This document shows, in pieces, positions 28,938 to 39,549 of a stretch of DNA of 64,000 nucleotides. The translations under genes were made by a program, and so were the position numbers. The stretch's first letter is position 1. Each line of letters opens with the position of its first letter. Origin of the DNA: an uncultured Lachnospiraceae bacterium (GTDB lineage Bacteria; Bacillota; Clostridia; Lachnospirales; Lachnospiraceae); the NCBI GenBank assembly GCA_947167135.1, contig CAMVGV010000004.1, positions 1-64,000 on the forward strand, in the 5' to 3' direction. The notes under the pieces are model-generated. The model was given only the letters and a program-made list of their open reading frames with translations, did not search any database and was not told the origin of the DNA.

Positions 28938-31393
28938 ACATACGCGCAAGGATAATAGCCTGTTTGGCAATACTTAGTGTAGTCGTATCCCTGGTCTTAC
29001 TGTCTGATGCCCTTTCGGGGATGAGCCATGATCCGGAATATACCATCGCTGACAGCGGGATCGCTACAAATTCCGGAGTTTATTTCGGCGAAAACTGGAA
29101 TGAAAAGGGACTGATATATCTTATAAATACCGATGGCGACGTAAAAGCCATGGTAAATTCCGAGGATCTCGGGGAGCAGTTCTTTGACGACCTCTGTCTC
29201 GGAGACAACGGGATCTATGCCCTGTTTTCCTCGCTGGAGACTACGAAGGACGGAGACATCGTGAGGGTGTTCAGGATCTTTTCCTTTACACAGGACCTCA
29301 AGGTGATGGGTTCCACTGAGCGTTTCCTACTCGATACAAACGGAGTTACCTACCATCTGTCACAGGACGGAAGTCTCCTCTTTGTCACAATGGTGAGCTA
29401 CCAGGGAGATGATATAAATGTTTACGATTTTGAAAAGGACAGTATAATTCCGGTCACCGACAGCATAACGGTGATGGACAACAGGGAGAAAAAAGACGTT
29501 TCCGAGCTGACTGTCCCGGACAGCATCCTTTTCAAGGATAATCCCAGCGGAACCATGTTTACGGATGCCAGGTATGAAGACGGTGTTTTATCGGTTCTGA
29601 CGGAGAGGGATGAACCCACCGGTTTATTTGTTCCCGACAGCAGGGTGAAGACACTGGTGGATAAAATGCATTTCTCGATTACGCAGCAGATCTCACTGTA
29701 CAGGGAATATGTGTCTGCCTGGCTTATCACACTGGTACTCTGGCTCGCCTTTCTGGTATTTGCGTTTTTTATGCTCCAGAGAAGAAACCGTATGGTGTAC
29801 ATCTTTGTGATAATGGATATCATCTTTTTCGTGCTGCTTTTCATTACATTCCAGGTCATGAGATCATCCTACTTGAATGTCTCTGAGGAGGAGAACGACA
29901 GATATGCCCGGCTTTCGCTGGATTATGTGCTGCCGGATCTCGGAGATCTGGACAGCTACGATTATGGAGACAGGAATTTCTATCTGAGCGATGAGTACGG
30001 GAGGCTTTCGGGATCCATAAAGGATTATATGAAGAGCGGGGATAATGCCACATTTTTCAGGGATGTCTTCATAATGCGGATAAGAGACGGGATGATAGTG
30101 GTCTCCGGCATAGGAAACAACAGAAGAAACGCGTCCTTTGCCTACGGAAGCGGCCTTACCACCCTGAGGGATTCCCTTGCCAGACACGAGTCCACCGTTG
30201 TCGACAATATAAAGCTTGATTATATGGATCTGAAGGCAACCGGGGTAAGAGACGGGAAGCCTTCGGCAAAATATGCCCTTGTGGGTCTCTATTTTTCGGG
30301 AGAGTACAGCCTGGGATTCTGGCGCCGTACCTATTGGGTGCTCGGAGCCTTCATTCTGGCATTTGTTTTAGGAAGTGTCCTTATTGGCTTTGTTTCATAT
30401 CTGCAGGGACTGGATCTCCATGAATTTGAGCTTGCCATAAATGACGTTGCCCTCGGAAGGACCAAGATCAGGGTTCCGGAAACCCCTGCCAGGGACATGA
30501 AGGCTATGTGGAATTCCTTAAGTGAAATGGCCAAGAGAATAGAGGAGATCAATTACGATAAATTCAGGATATTTGAGGGATATTACAGGTTTGCTCCCAA
30601 GAATATCGAAATGATAATGGGTAAGGACTCCATTTTTGACGTAAACAACGGAGATGCCGTAAACATCCAGGGAAGCCTTATGCTGATATCCACCGGGAAT
30701 AAGGGCTACGGAGAGAGAAGGATAAAGAGTCTGAAGAACATAGTTTCATATACGGAACGATATACGGACAGCGAGGAAGGTATCCTTGTCAGCGAGGACA
30801 GCTCACTCTCCATACTGCAGTTCCTGTTTCTCGACAGCTGCCGTATGGTCACGGACAGAGCAGTCCAGTTCCTCCACAGGAATATGTCGGATCCGGATTC
30901 CGGCTTTATTTCTGCGTTTCTTTACTATAATTCCTTCATTTACGGGGTAGTGGGTGTGAATACCCAGAGCCTTGTTTTCCTTACATCACCTGATTCCGCG
31001 GAAATGGAGGCATATGCCTCCTGGTTTGAAAAGATGCAGATACCGCTCGTTGTGACAGAGGATATGGTGGAGAGGGAACATATCGGACAGCACAGATACA
31101 TAGGCTATATTGAGCTGCAGAACCGTACCAGGAAGATAAAGCTTTATGAGGTACTGGATGCCTGCGAAGCAAGGCAGAGGCAGCTAAAGCTTGCAAACCG
31201 TGAGAAATTCGAAAAATCTCTGGAGTACTTTGAGTCAAGGGACTTCTATCTCGCAAGGAACAACCTGACTGAAATAATAAAGGAGTGCCCTGAGGATGAG
31301 ATGGCTAAGTGGTACATCTTTGAATGTGAGAAGTTCTTAAGCGGCGAGGCAGAGGAAGAGGAGCCCGGCGCTATCAGGATAGGCAGTATATGA
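28934..31393 (+). CDS. Membrane protein with HAMP-like linker and degenerate class III nucleotidyl-cyclase-like domain plus C-terminal TPR-like tail
   Basis: TM segments; GYYRFAPKNIEMIMGKDSIFDVNNGDAVNIQGSLMLISTGNKGYG; C-terminal RKIKLYEVLDACEARQRQLK...REKFEKSLEYFESRDFYLARNNLTEIIKECPEDEMAKWYIFECEKFL. Catalytic metal-binding Asp not apparent. Confidence 0.6.
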   Translation: MNIRARIIACLAILSVVVSLVLLSDALSGMSHDPEYTIADSGIATNSGVYFGENWNEKGLIYLINTDGDVKAMVNSEDLGEQFFDDLCLGDNGIYALFSSLETTKDGDIVRVFRIFSFTQDLKVMGSTERFLLDTNGVTYHLSQDGSLLFVTMVSYQGDDINVYDFEKDSIIPVTDSITVMDNREKKDVSELTVPDSILFKDNPSGTMFTDARYEDGVLSVLTERDEPTGLFVPDSRVKTLVDKMHFSITQQISLYREYVSAWLITLVLWLAFLVFAFFMLQRRNRMVYIFVIMDIIFFVLLFITFQVMRSSYLNVSEEENDRYARLSLDYVLPDLGDLDSYDYGDRNFYLSDEYGRLSGSIKDYMKSGDNATFFRDVFIMRIRDGMIVVSGIGNNRRNASFAYGSGLTTLRDSLARHESTVVDNIKLDYMDLKATGVRDGKPSAKYALVGLYFSGEYSLGFWRRTYWVLGAFILAFVLGSVLIGFVSYLQGLDLHEFELAINDVALGRTKIRVPETPARDMKAMWNSLSEMAKRIEEINYDKFRIFEGYYRFAPKNIEMIMGKDSIFDVNNGDAVNIQGSLMLISTGNKGYGERRIKSLKNIVSYTERYTDSEEGILVSEDSSLSILQFLFLDSCRMVTDRAVQFLHRNMSDPDSGFISAFLYYNSFIYGVVGVNTQSLVFLTSPDSAEMEAYASWFEKMQIPLVVTEDMVEREHIGQHRYIGYIELQNRTRKIKLYEVLDACEARQRQLKLANREKFEKSLEYFESRDFYLARNNLTEIIKECPEDEMAKWYIFECEKFLSGEAEEEEPGAIRIGSI

Positions 31394-31404
31394 GGATAAG
31401 GTAA

Positions 31405-32649
31405 ATGGGAGAGAATCTCTTCAGCGTTCTGTTTTCGACAATTAAATCCAGATTTGCCGCCATAGTTTCCAAGCTCCGTCTGTGGACCAGCTGGAACTTT
31501 ATCCAGACCAGGATAATCGGAGGCATCAGGGATTTTATTTTCGGTCTCCTGGATGTCAGGCCAAAGCACAAGAACGATTATTATACCATATTCGGCTGGA
31601 TGGTCAGCAAGAAGCTGGCCTATGCCGCAATAGTGATAATCGGAATCTTAAGCATATGGTATATAGGAGCCACTACAAAGATATTTTCTTCCCTGACCGA
31701 TGGCGGTATAAGGACCTATTCGTATAATTCGATACTTTTGCGTCTTGCGTCAAACAGAGTCAGGATCAAGGGGAAATCGGGGTATCTGGCATATGAGGGT
31801 GATGTGAGCAAGGGCTACGTAAACGGTCAGGGGACACTGTTTTCTCCCGACGGGGTGGTGCTCTATGACGGTGCCTTTGAGAAGAACCGCTATGAAGGCA
31901 GCGGAACACAGTATTACGGGAGCGGAGTCCTTCATTATAACGGCGACTTTCATGACAATCTCTATGAGGGTCATGGGATACTCTACAGGGAGGACGGGTC
32001 CGAGGAATATGACGGGGACTTCGTGGCCGGCTTAAAGGAGGGTCAGGGAAGGCTCTACGACAGCGGCGGAAATACCATTTATGAGGGAGCTTTTTCATCG
32101 GATGATGTGGTTTACAGCTCTCTTCTCGGAAAAAGTGCCGAGGAAGTCAGGCAGATATACTACGGCAGCCAGACCCTGTATGAGGAAAATGAAAATACGG
32201 GCAGCGATATCGCGGTTGTGATGAACGATATCAATGCGCTCTACTATGCTTCCGGTGACGAGGATGCTACGGATGATTCCGAGAAGGTGCAGGCGGTCTA
32301 TGTGCTGTCTGATGTATTCAAATTCGGAAGCCTGAAGGCAGAGACCATAGAGGAATTGAGAAAAATTCTCGGTGAACCCGTGTATGAAGGGAATTCCGCG
32401 GTAATAATGCCGGAGGCTGTGGCAATAAACACGCTGAACAGGAAAAAGCACACCTTAAACGGCCGCGTGGAAATGGATACCACGGAGAATTACAGCGACG
32501 ACATAGTTATAAATGCCATAGACGATACTTATAACGTATATATATATACATTCAGCAGAGGAAGTCTGGTTTACTCTTTTGTCTGCAATGATAAGGGAGG
32601 ATATTTCGATTTTTATGAGATTATGGAAAGCGAAGAAGATGCTGCATAA
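31405..32649 (+). CDS. Single-TM protein with MORN repeats
   Basis: TM LAYAAIVIIGILSIWYIGATT then YVNGQGTLFSPDGVVLYDGAFEKNRYEGSGTQYYGSGVLHYNGDFHDNLYEGHGILYREDGSEEYDGDF. Confidence 0.8.
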   Translation: MGENLFSVLFSTIKSRFAAIVSKLRLWTSWNFIQTRIIGGIRDFIFGLLDVRPKHKNDYYTIFGWMVSKKLAYAAIVIIGILSIWYIGATTKIFSSLTDGGIRTYSYNSILLRLASNRVRIKGKSGYLAYEGDVSKGYVNGQGTLFSPDGVVLYDGAFEKNRYEGSGTQYYGSGVLHYNGDFHDNLYEGHGILYREDGSEEYDGDFVAGLKEGQGRLYDSGGNTIYEGAFSSDDVVYSSLLGKSAEEVRQIYYGSQTLYEENENTGSDIAVVMNDINALYYASGDEDATDDSEKVQAVYVLSDVFKFGSLKAETIEELRKILGEPVYEGNSAVIMPEAVAINTLNRKKHTLNGRVEMDTTENYSDDIVINAIDDTYNVYIYTFSRGSLVYSFVCNDKGGYFDFYEIMESEEDAA

Positions 32650-34675
32650 AGCAAAAAAAATGTTATGCGTTTTTCTTGCGGGATCCTTTCTTTGTCTTTC
32701 CTTACCTGCCGGGAATGCATTTGCTGCGGGAAAGGTGATGACGATGAACACCTGCCGCTCTCTGGCTCTTGAAAACAGCGCAAGCTATGAGGGACTGGAG
32801 GATGGAGTGGAGTCGAAAAAGGCAGCAAGGGACAGCGCCATTAAGGCATTGAAGCTTAAGAAAAAGAAGCTCACCACCTTTTCATGGTCACCGCTCCTAA
32901 GCTTTAAGTTTCCGCAGAAATTAAGCTTTGCCCAGTCCTCGGAATTTGAGTTTAAGCCTGTGAAGCTCGCCAACGATATACTTGTGGCGCAGCACAAGGT
33001 ACAGAATGCGGTATTCGGGATAAATGAGAACATCAATAATCTCTATACCGATATTGTGGCCCTCCAGGAGAACCTTGACTTTAACGAAAAAAGACTGAAG
33101 ACCCTTGAGGACGGCATCGCCCACAATAAGGCAAGACTAAAGGTAGGGGAAGCAAATCAGGCTGATATAGACAGGCAGGAAAAGCAGCAGCAGACCCTGA
33201 GCAATACCATTGCAAGCGACAGACGCACGCTGGAAGCGGATCTGAAAAAGCTTTCAAAGCAGATCGGCCTGGATGTGACCACAGGCTACACCTTTGAGAA
33301 GCCCTTTGTGGAAGCCGATATTGACAGAAGCGCCCTGGAAGGATTGAAGCAGTATGCGGAGGACAGGGATGAGGCTTATTACGAAGCCTGTATGGCTGCA
33401 ACAACCGCCAGGATGGAGCTCAGCACCAATTACAACCTGATGAACGGTAAGTACGGCGGGGATATGAGGATGATCTCCGGATACGTGAACCAGGCACTTA
33501 ATGATCAGGATGTGAGTGCAAGAGCCTTTAAGAAGGACTATAAGGCCTTTCTTGAGCAGATAGACAGCTACTGGAACGGGCATAAGTGGATACTTTTCAT
33601 TAAGATACCCAGGGAATGGTTCAAGGGTTCGATGGACGGAGCCCGCTGGATAGATGACGATCCCTACACTCTCTACCAGAATGTACTGGACTACGTAAGC
33701 GCCAGAAAGGATATGGAGGCAGCAAGGGATGAGCTGGACCAGAGCGTGGAGGACAGCTTCAATAACTATATTTCCGTCCGTGCCGCGTATCAGGGGTATA
33801 TAAAGGATCTGGACAAAAAAGAGAAGGATATGGAGGTCTATGCTGCAAAGAACCGTATGGGCTCAATGACCCTTGAGGAGTACGAGACCGAGCAGAAGGA
33901 TTACGAGGACATGCAAAAGAGCATGCTGGATACCATGAAGCTCTATACCACGACTCTCTACTCCCTTGACAAGCTTACCTGCGGCGGGATAAGTGCCTAT
34001 CTTTCCGGAACCGATGCGGATATGAAGACCGCAGTGGTGGGAGAAAGCTATGTCGAGAAGGATACGACCGAGGCAAAATACTACCTGAAATCCATTATCC
34101 AGAAGGAGATGTTCGAGCTCAGCATATTTATTCCGGATGGTTTTCCGGTGGAGATAAGCGATTTCGAGCTTTGGTGCGATAATGAGATGATCGGAGAGAG
34201 GACTCCCATAGACAAAACACTCCGGCATCTTGCGCTTACAAAGGATAATGTAAAGGAAGTAAAGATACGTCTGTATAACGGGGATGATTTTGTGGATGAC
34301 TGTCTCATCAATCCGGACGAGGAGTCGGGAACCTTAAATGTCACCACAGCCATGGACATAAGGAAGGACGAGACCGGAGATCTCGGAACCTATGACGTGA
34401 CCACGAGTCAGGTTACGGGAATGGCTTCCATAAGGATCACGCCGCTGGAATCCGAGGGCATAAAGTTCTATAGGATAATCACAACGGACGGGACCCCCTT
34501 AGGCACCGGTGAGGTACTGCCCGTCGACAAGGAATTCAGGCACCTGGGACTTGTGGGCAACGGATTAAATGAACTCAATATAGAGCTTTATACTACCGAG
34601 TCATCCTTAAAGACCGTGGGAAGATTCGACACCGACAATAAGAAGATCACATCAAAGGAAAGCGCCGAAGAGTAA
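32615..34675 (+). CDS. Exported coiled-coil protein resembling TolC / outer membrane efflux protein family
   Basis: Signal peptide (MRLWKAKKMLHKAKKMLCVFLAGSFLCLSLPAGNAFAAG) followed by MNTCRSLALENSASYEGLEDGVESKKAARDSA and long helical stretches in TolC-like order. Confidence 0.5.
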   Translation: MRLWKAKKMLHKAKKMLCVFLAGSFLCLSLPAGNAFAAGKVMTMNTCRSLALENSASYEGLEDGVESKKAARDSAIKALKLKKKKLTTFSWSPLLSFKFPQKLSFAQSSEFEFKPVKLANDILVAQHKVQNAVFGINENINNLYTDIVALQENLDFNEKRLKTLEDGIAHNKARLKVGEANQADIDRQEKQQQTLSNTIASDRRTLEADLKKLSKQIGLDVTTGYTFEKPFVEADIDRSALEGLKQYAEDRDEAYYEACMAATTARMELSTNYNLMNGKYGGDMRMISGYVNQALNDQDVSARAFKKDYKAFLEQIDSYWNGHKWILFIKIPREWFKGSMDGARWIDDDPYTLYQNVLDYVSARKDMEAARDELDQSVEDSFNNYISVRAAYQGYIKDLDKKEKDMEVYAAKNRMGSMTLEEYETEQKDYEDMQKSMLDTMKLYTTTLYSLDKLTCGGISAYLSGTDADMKTAVVGESYVEKDTTEAKYYLKSIIQKEMFELSIFIPDGFPVEISDFELWCDNEMIGERTPIDKTLRHLALTKDNVKEVKIRLYNGDDFVDDCLINPDEESGTLNVTTAMDIRKDETGDLGTYDVTTSQVTGMASIRITPLESEGIKFYRIITTDGTPLGTGEVLPVDKEFRHLGLVGNGLNELNIELYTTESSLKTVGRFDTDNKKITSKESAEE

Positions 34676-34678
34676 AGT

Positions 34679-37600
34679 ATGAAAAAAAGATCAGACGGGA
34701 AAAGGGGTTTAAAGCCCTTCATACAGATCGGGATAGTACTCGCGGCTGTCGCTGTGCTCTTTGCAGCCGTCAGAAGGAATACCATGGCTTTTATAAACGA
34801 AAACCAGGTCATGAAGTATTCGGCCTATGCCGCAAACCATACTATTGAGAATTCCACGCTGTTCATCGGAACCTATCTCATAAATTTAAGCGGTATGACG
34901 GATCAGGTTTATGAGAAAGCACTTGACAGTGCCAGCGATTCCAATCAGACGGATATGTACTATAAGTCCGAGCTTTCAAACGGATCCTGGTTTAATGTGA
35001 CTGATGCAGAGGGCCTCACGGATATAACAGACAGCGGAGAGGTGGTTCCGGAATCGGCTCTTGCCGATCTGTACGTTCAGTACTACGTTGGAGCGGACGG
35101 CATCATCACGGACGTGATGACAGGGGATTCCCTTAATCCCTTTGACATTCCGGATCCCTACGATCTTTCCAGGCTTCCGGAGCTTAACCCCCTGTGGCTC
35201 CAATACACCAACTCCACGGATGTGGATGAGATAAGTGAGGATGACTACCTGAAGGCCAAAAACTCGAAGGAGAGCGGAAACCTGAGGGGTGATGTATATA
35301 CCTACAGGCTTTTGACGGCATTTTTCTCAACGGATCTAAGGGATGATGAGACCGACAAGTGCGACGCCGATCTGGCAAGGCTCTTTGCCTGCTACCAGAC
35401 CTTAAAGGATTCCGGACAGGATGAGGAAGCGGAAATAATATATTCACTTATGGCAAAGGTGGATGCCACAAGAAGGGAGATCGTGATGAACAAGCTCTCT
35501 TCTGCGGATACCAATATGCTGGATGTTCTGTATGAGCTTGCAAACGGGAAATACTATACAACCTTCGGAGATTTTTTGGATTCCGACAGTGAGGATGATG
35601 TATCGGGTGAGCCGGACTACATCAGGGATCTGAGAGACGCGGTAAGGCACGGATTTACCGAGGATGATGAGAGTAACGGCTGGTGGAAGCCTCTGCAGCC
35701 GACCTATGATGAATTTGCGGAATATCAGGAGCCTGTGTCCGAATCCGGTGAGGACGGCGAGGAGGAGGAAGAGGACGAGAGCTTCAAGATCCCGAGACCT
35801 TCATTTGTAGCCGATAATGCTCTTTTATCATCCATAGGGGACAGTACCGAGAAATGTCAGGAGAGCTATTCCACATATCTATCCATGGCTCTTACCGACG
35901 GTGAGCCGGTGCTGCAGCATGCGGAGTATGAGTATTCTAAGCAGGTAATAGACGAGGCATCGGCATCCGGTGCCGGCGGACCCATCAATTACCTTAGGGA
36001 TGTGCTCAATATAAAGGAAAGTGTGATAAAGCATTCCGACAGCGAAAAGGATCTTCTTGACAGCTCGCTTCTCTCCCTTGCAGAGGGTAAATATGAGGGT
36101 TCAGCCACGGCGGGGGTTTCAGAGGAATACTCCTCAGCCATATCCTCGGGCGGAAGCGCCGCATCGGCCGAAAACGCACTGAACAGTCAGGCAGACGAGC
36201 TCGAAGCAAAGAGGACTGAGCTGGAATTTCTGATCGATGCCTACAAGCAGCGCGAGGTGGCATCAAAGGCGCTGAGCTATGTGGAGGGCTGCATTATCTG
36301 GACTGACGGACTGTACGGCGGGGTGCAGAATGATGAATTCTCACCAAAGGCAAACGGATCCATTGACAGTCATATGAAGTGGCTCAAAGACCTGGAGGAT
36401 CAGATAAAGAATTCCGACGACAGCCTGAAGACGAAGCTGGACGAACTAAATGATAAAAAGAATGATCTGCAGAAAAAGAGGGATTCAGCCCTTGACGATA
36501 ATGATCTGGCGGGAGCAAAGGATCTGGATGCCCAGATAGCTGCCGTGGATCAGGATATCGCAGATGAAGAAGCCCGTACAGGAAAGAGCAGTGCGGATGA
36601 CCTTGCAGATTCCATCTTAAATGACGCGAAGGCAGATCTTGCCAAGGATCCCAATGCTGATATTTCCGGGGCTCTCGGTGCACTCTCAGGCATGGGAAAT
36701 AAGGATGCCATAAACGAACTGAAGGGCAGAGCTGAGGCTGCAGGTGCTTCAAGCTCACAGCTTGATAAGATAGATGAAGCCGGAGATAAGGCAGGAGACG
36801 GTTCGGGAAGCGGTTCCGGCTCCGGCAGCGGCGATGGGAGCGGTTCGGGCTCGGGCAGCGGTTCGGGCTCGGGCAGCGGCTCGGGAAGCGGTTCCGGCTC
36901 GGGTAACGGCTCGGGAAGCGGTTCCGGCTCGGGCGGCGGCGCGGGAAGTGGTTCCGGCTCAGGCAGCGGCTCGGGAGACGGTTCGGGCGATGGTTCCGGA
37001 GACGGAGAAGGCAGCGGGTCGGATTCCGGCGCGGGAAGTGGCTCAGGAGCGGACAGCAGCGCAGGAGACGGCTCCGGAGACGGTTCGGGCGATGGTTCCG
37101 GAGACGGAGAAGGCAGCGGGTCGGATTCCGGTGCAGGAAGCGGCTCAGGTTCGGGAAGCGGTTCCGGAGACGGAGGAGACAGCGGCTCTGACAAGAACGG
37201 AAATTCACTGAATGAGGAAGACATACTCTCTATTCTGGACAGTATATTCGACAAGGATGTTGACAGTATGAATGATTCCGAGATCGCTGTCGCAACCTCT
37301 GCGGTATCAATGTTTGCACGCAGCGGAAACTCGGCTGCGGAAGATCTTACCGGTACTCTTGCGGACAAGATGCGTTCGAAGAAAAATAAATATATCTATA
37401 ACCAGTACACAGCTAAAACTCCGGAGTATATAGACCTTCAGACAATCGGAAAGTGTACGGACTACAGATACTTCTATGACGACAGAAGGCGGACCGCAAC
37501 CATGTCAAAGGGTGTCTTGAGCTCTGTATTTGTAGTCGGTAATGACAATCTGGTCCGTGGCAAGGACACGGAAAGCCTGAAATACAGTACTGTATCCCAG

Positions 37601-37747
37601 AAAGACCCGTATATTTCTGAGGATGATGCGACAGATCTCTTTGATGTCTACTGTGAGTATCTGGTAAAGACAAATTATGCCGTATGTCTCACAGCAACTA
37701 TGGATTCAAGGGTGAAGGAAGTACTGGAAGCGCTGCAGGAAGGGTGA
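34679..37747 (+). CDS. Single-TM protein with approximately 135-residue Gly/Ser linker, unknown function
   Basis: N-terminal [22 protein letters not shown]; (GS)n-rich segment at 36794-37200; about 180-residue C-terminal domain. Confidence 0.7.
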   Translation: MKKRSDGKRGLKPFIQIGIVLAAVAVLFAAVRRNTMAFINENQVMKYSAYAANHTIENSTLFIGTYLINLSGMTDQVYEKALDSASDSNQTDMYYKSELSNGSWFNVTDAEGLTDITDSGEVVPESALADLYVQYYVGADGIITDVMTGDSLNPFDIPDPYDLSRLPELNPLWLQYTNSTDVDEISEDDYLKAKNSKESGNLRGDVYTYRLLTAFFSTDLRDDETDKCDADLARLFACYQTLKDSGQDEEAEIIYSLMAKVDATRREIVMNKLSSADTNMLDVLYELANGKYYTTFGDFLDSDSEDDVSGEPDYIRDLRDAVRHGFTEDDESNGWWKPLQPTYDEFAEYQEPVSESGEDGEEEEEDESFKIPRPSFVADNALLSSIGDSTEKCQESYSTYLSMALTDGEPVLQHAEYEYSKQVIDEASASGAGGPINYLRDVLNIKESVIKHSDSEKDLLDSSLLSLAEGKYEGSATAGVSEEYSSAISSGGSAASAENALNSQADELEAKRTELEFLIDAYKQREVASKALSYVEGCIIWTDGLYGGVQNDEFSPKANGSIDSHMKWLKDLEDQIKNSDDSLKTKLDELNDKKNDLQKKRDSALDDNDLAGAKDLDAQIAAVDQDIADEEARTGKSSADDLADSILNDAKADLAKDPNADISGALGALSGMGNKDAINELKGRAEAAGASSSQLDKIDEAGDKAGDGSGSGSGSGSGDGSGSGSGSGSGSGSGSGSGSGSGNGSGSGSGSGGGAGSGSGSGSGSGDGSGDGSGDGEGSGSDSGAGSGSGADSSAGDGSGDGSGDGSGDGEGSGSDSGAGSGSGSGSGSGDGGDSGSDKNGNSLNEEDILSILDSIFDKDVDSMNDSEIAVATSAVSMFARSGNSAAEDLTGTLADKMRSKKNKYIYNQYTAKTPEYIDLQTIGKCTDYRYFYDDRRRTATMSKGVLSSVFVVGNDNLVRGKDTESLKYSTVSQKDPYISEDDATDLFDVYCEYLVKTNYAVCLTATMDSRVKEVLEALQEG
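36794..37200 (+). repeat. Gly/Ser-encoding repeat region including a 102-bp direct duplication (36974 and 37076)
   Basis: GGAGACGGTTCGGGCGATGGTTCCGGAGACGGAGAAGGCAGCGGGTCGGATTCCGG occurs at both positions. Confidence 0.85.
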
Positions 37748-37751
37748 AGCT

Positions 37752-38339
37752 ATGGCGGATTATCCTATAATTTCTGATGTAAGTGCATACATTGTAAGGA
37801 CACTCCGGGAGAAGATGTGCCCGGAACCCATTCCTTCTCCAAATAATATTGAGATAAGTTCCCCACTCTCACAGGACGTGGACTATATAGTAGGCCTGTA
37901 TCTCTATGACATAGTAGAGGATGTGCAGGTCACAACTCCCCGCCTCCAGCAAAGAGGCAGAGCGGAGCTCAGTAAGCCGCCCAGACCATATGCTCTATAT
38001 TATATGGTTTTTATCAACGGTTCCTCCCAGATGGGACTAAAGGCACCGGATATACAGAAGATCATCGGACGTGTGGCACAGATCGTAAACGATAATAATT
38101 CCGTGCGCCCGGACGAGCTTCAATCCTGGCTCACGACCCAGGAACCTCCGATAACACTGTCTCAGGCGAAGATAAGTCTGGAGGAAAAGGTAAGGGTGTG
38201 GCAGGCTATCAACAAGCCATATCAGATAAGCCTGTTCTATAAGGCGGCACCTGTTTACCTGTCAAGCGGCGAGATCATTGAAACGCCGAGAGTCGTGGAT
38301 GCAAGCTTCGGCCTGAGTATCACAGGCGAAGACCAGTAG
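37752..38339 (+). CDS. DUF4255 / Pvc16-like CIS tail terminator (cap) protein
   Basis: MADYPIISDVSAYIVRTLREKM...DVDYIVGLYLYDIVEDV...RPYALYYMVFIN. Confidence 0.8.
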   Translation: MADYPIISDVSAYIVRTLREKMCPEPIPSPNNIEISSPLSQDVDYIVGLYLYDIVEDVQVTTPRLQQRGRAELSKPPRPYALYYMVFINGSSQMGLKAPDIQKIIGRVAQIVNDNNSVRPDELQSWLTTQEPPITLSQAKISLEEKVRVWQAINKPYQISLFYKAAPVYLSSGEIIETPRVVDASFGLSITGEDQ

Positions 38340-38378
38340 TAGGTTTTAAAAACGTTTAATGAAAGGAGGAGAAAAATC

Positions 38379-39119
38379 GTGGCAGCTTCTGTTATTAGTG
38401 CAAGACTGGATCTTATGGTCAGGCTTATGGATACGACGACGGGAGCTATTGTAGACGAAAAAAATGTTTTATTTATGAGAAACGGCCTGGCCGTGAGACC
38501 GGAGTCAAAAGGAACGGGGGTCTTTATATTCATCAATACAGGCAGGGAAGATTTTCTTATGCGTTTGGAAGTATATGGATATGAGCCCTATGAGCAGGAG
38601 GTTCTCTACGGGGAACTGGATGAAAGACTGCCGGTTTTGAACATATTCCTGATGCCATCTGAGAGTGTGTTTAAGGGTGAAGGCTTACTTAGTTTCTCAG
38701 GTACTCTTCCTTTTCTTAAAAAGATCGAAGCAGTGGACTTAAGAAAGCCTGTCTGCATCTTTAATGAGTATGATGCGAAGAAAGGTATCGTAAAGGTATT
38801 CAGAACGGGAGCGGGCAAGGTGGAAATGGAAGATATTTACTACGGTCTATTGTCTTCGGACAAACAAAGCTATGAAAAGATAGAGGTCATTGATAACGTT
38901 ACACCTCAATCTGTCAGGCTGAAGGAAACCTTAAAGGGAGAGTTCACTTCAAATTCACCTGTAATGCGCGTGGTCTTCGGAACCGTGACAAAGGATGGGG
39001 ATTACCTTCTCCGGGTCAGGGATGACGGAGCGGATATCAGGTATCTCGTGCGCTATGAGGTAAATGACGAGGTGAGATTTCAGACGGTGGATTTCAGAAA
39101 TATGGAGGCTTTATCTTGA
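38379..39119 (+). CDS. CIS-associated beta-rich protein of unknown function
   Basis: Position between terminator and PAAR-like genes; no recognised motif beyond a carboxypeptidase-regulatory-like N-terminus. Confidence 0.55.
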   Translation: MAASVISARLDLMVRLMDTTTGAIVDEKNVLFMRNGLAVRPESKGTGVFIFINTGREDFLMRLEVYGYEPYEQEVLYGELDERLPVLNIFLMPSESVFKGEGLLSFSGTLPFLKKIEAVDLRKPVCIFNEYDAKKGIVKVFRTGAGKVEMEDIYYGLLSSDKQSYEKIEVIDNVTPQSVRLKETLKGEFTSNSPVMRVVFGTVTKDGDYLLRVRDDGADIRYLVRYEVNDEVRFQTVDFRNMEALS

Positions 39120-39505
39120 GTCAGTTAACAGCAATGAGTGCGAATCTGCTTTGTACATTCGGAACCGCACCGGCACCGATAAAGGTGACATCACAGACAG
39201 TGGTGCTCACGGAGGGAAAGCCGGCGGCAACCATTCAGGACTGTGCCCCCATGACAAATGTGGGTCCCTTCGGCATGTGTACATCACTTGCCAACCCCGC
39301 TGTGGCATCGGCTACGGCAGCCGCGCTGGGAGTTCTGACTCCCCAGCCCTGCACCCCCGTTCCGGCAGGAACGTGGATACCTACGAAGCCAACCATCATT
39401 ATAGGGGGAAAGCCCTGTCTTACACAGGATTGCAAGCTTATGTGCTCATATGCAGGCTCCATTAGCATCACCATGCCGGGACAGATGAAAGTGACGGCAA
39501 GTTGA
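39116..39505 (+). CDS. DUF4280 PAAR-like protein
   Basis: NLLCTFGTAPAPIKVTSQTVVLTEGKPAATIQDCAPMTNVGPFGMCTSLANPAVASATAAALGVLTPQPCTPVPAGTW...IGGKPCLTQDCKLMC. TTG start at 39116; ATG at 39134 possible. Confidence 0.85.
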   Translation: MSQLTAMSANLLCTFGTAPAPIKVTSQTVVLTEGKPAATIQDCAPMTNVGPFGMCTSLANPAVASATAAALGVLTPQPCTPVPAGTWIPTKPTIIIGGKPCLTQDCKLMCSYAGSISITMPGQMKVTAS

Positions 39506-39520
39506 ACGACAGAGTCGTTC
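39504..39520. other. Intergenic hairpin GAACGAC-AGA-GTCGTTC upstream of the sheath gene
   Basis: 7-bp perfect stem overlapping the PAAR-like gene stop codon. Confidence 0.6.
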
Positions 39521-39549
39521 GTTATTAAAAAGAAAGGAAAGATATTAAG

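Noticed and set aside
36384-37368. Long minus-strand ORFs (274 and 272 aa)
   Set aside because: Arg/Pro-rich translations antisense to the Gly/Ser repeat; produced by repeat composition.
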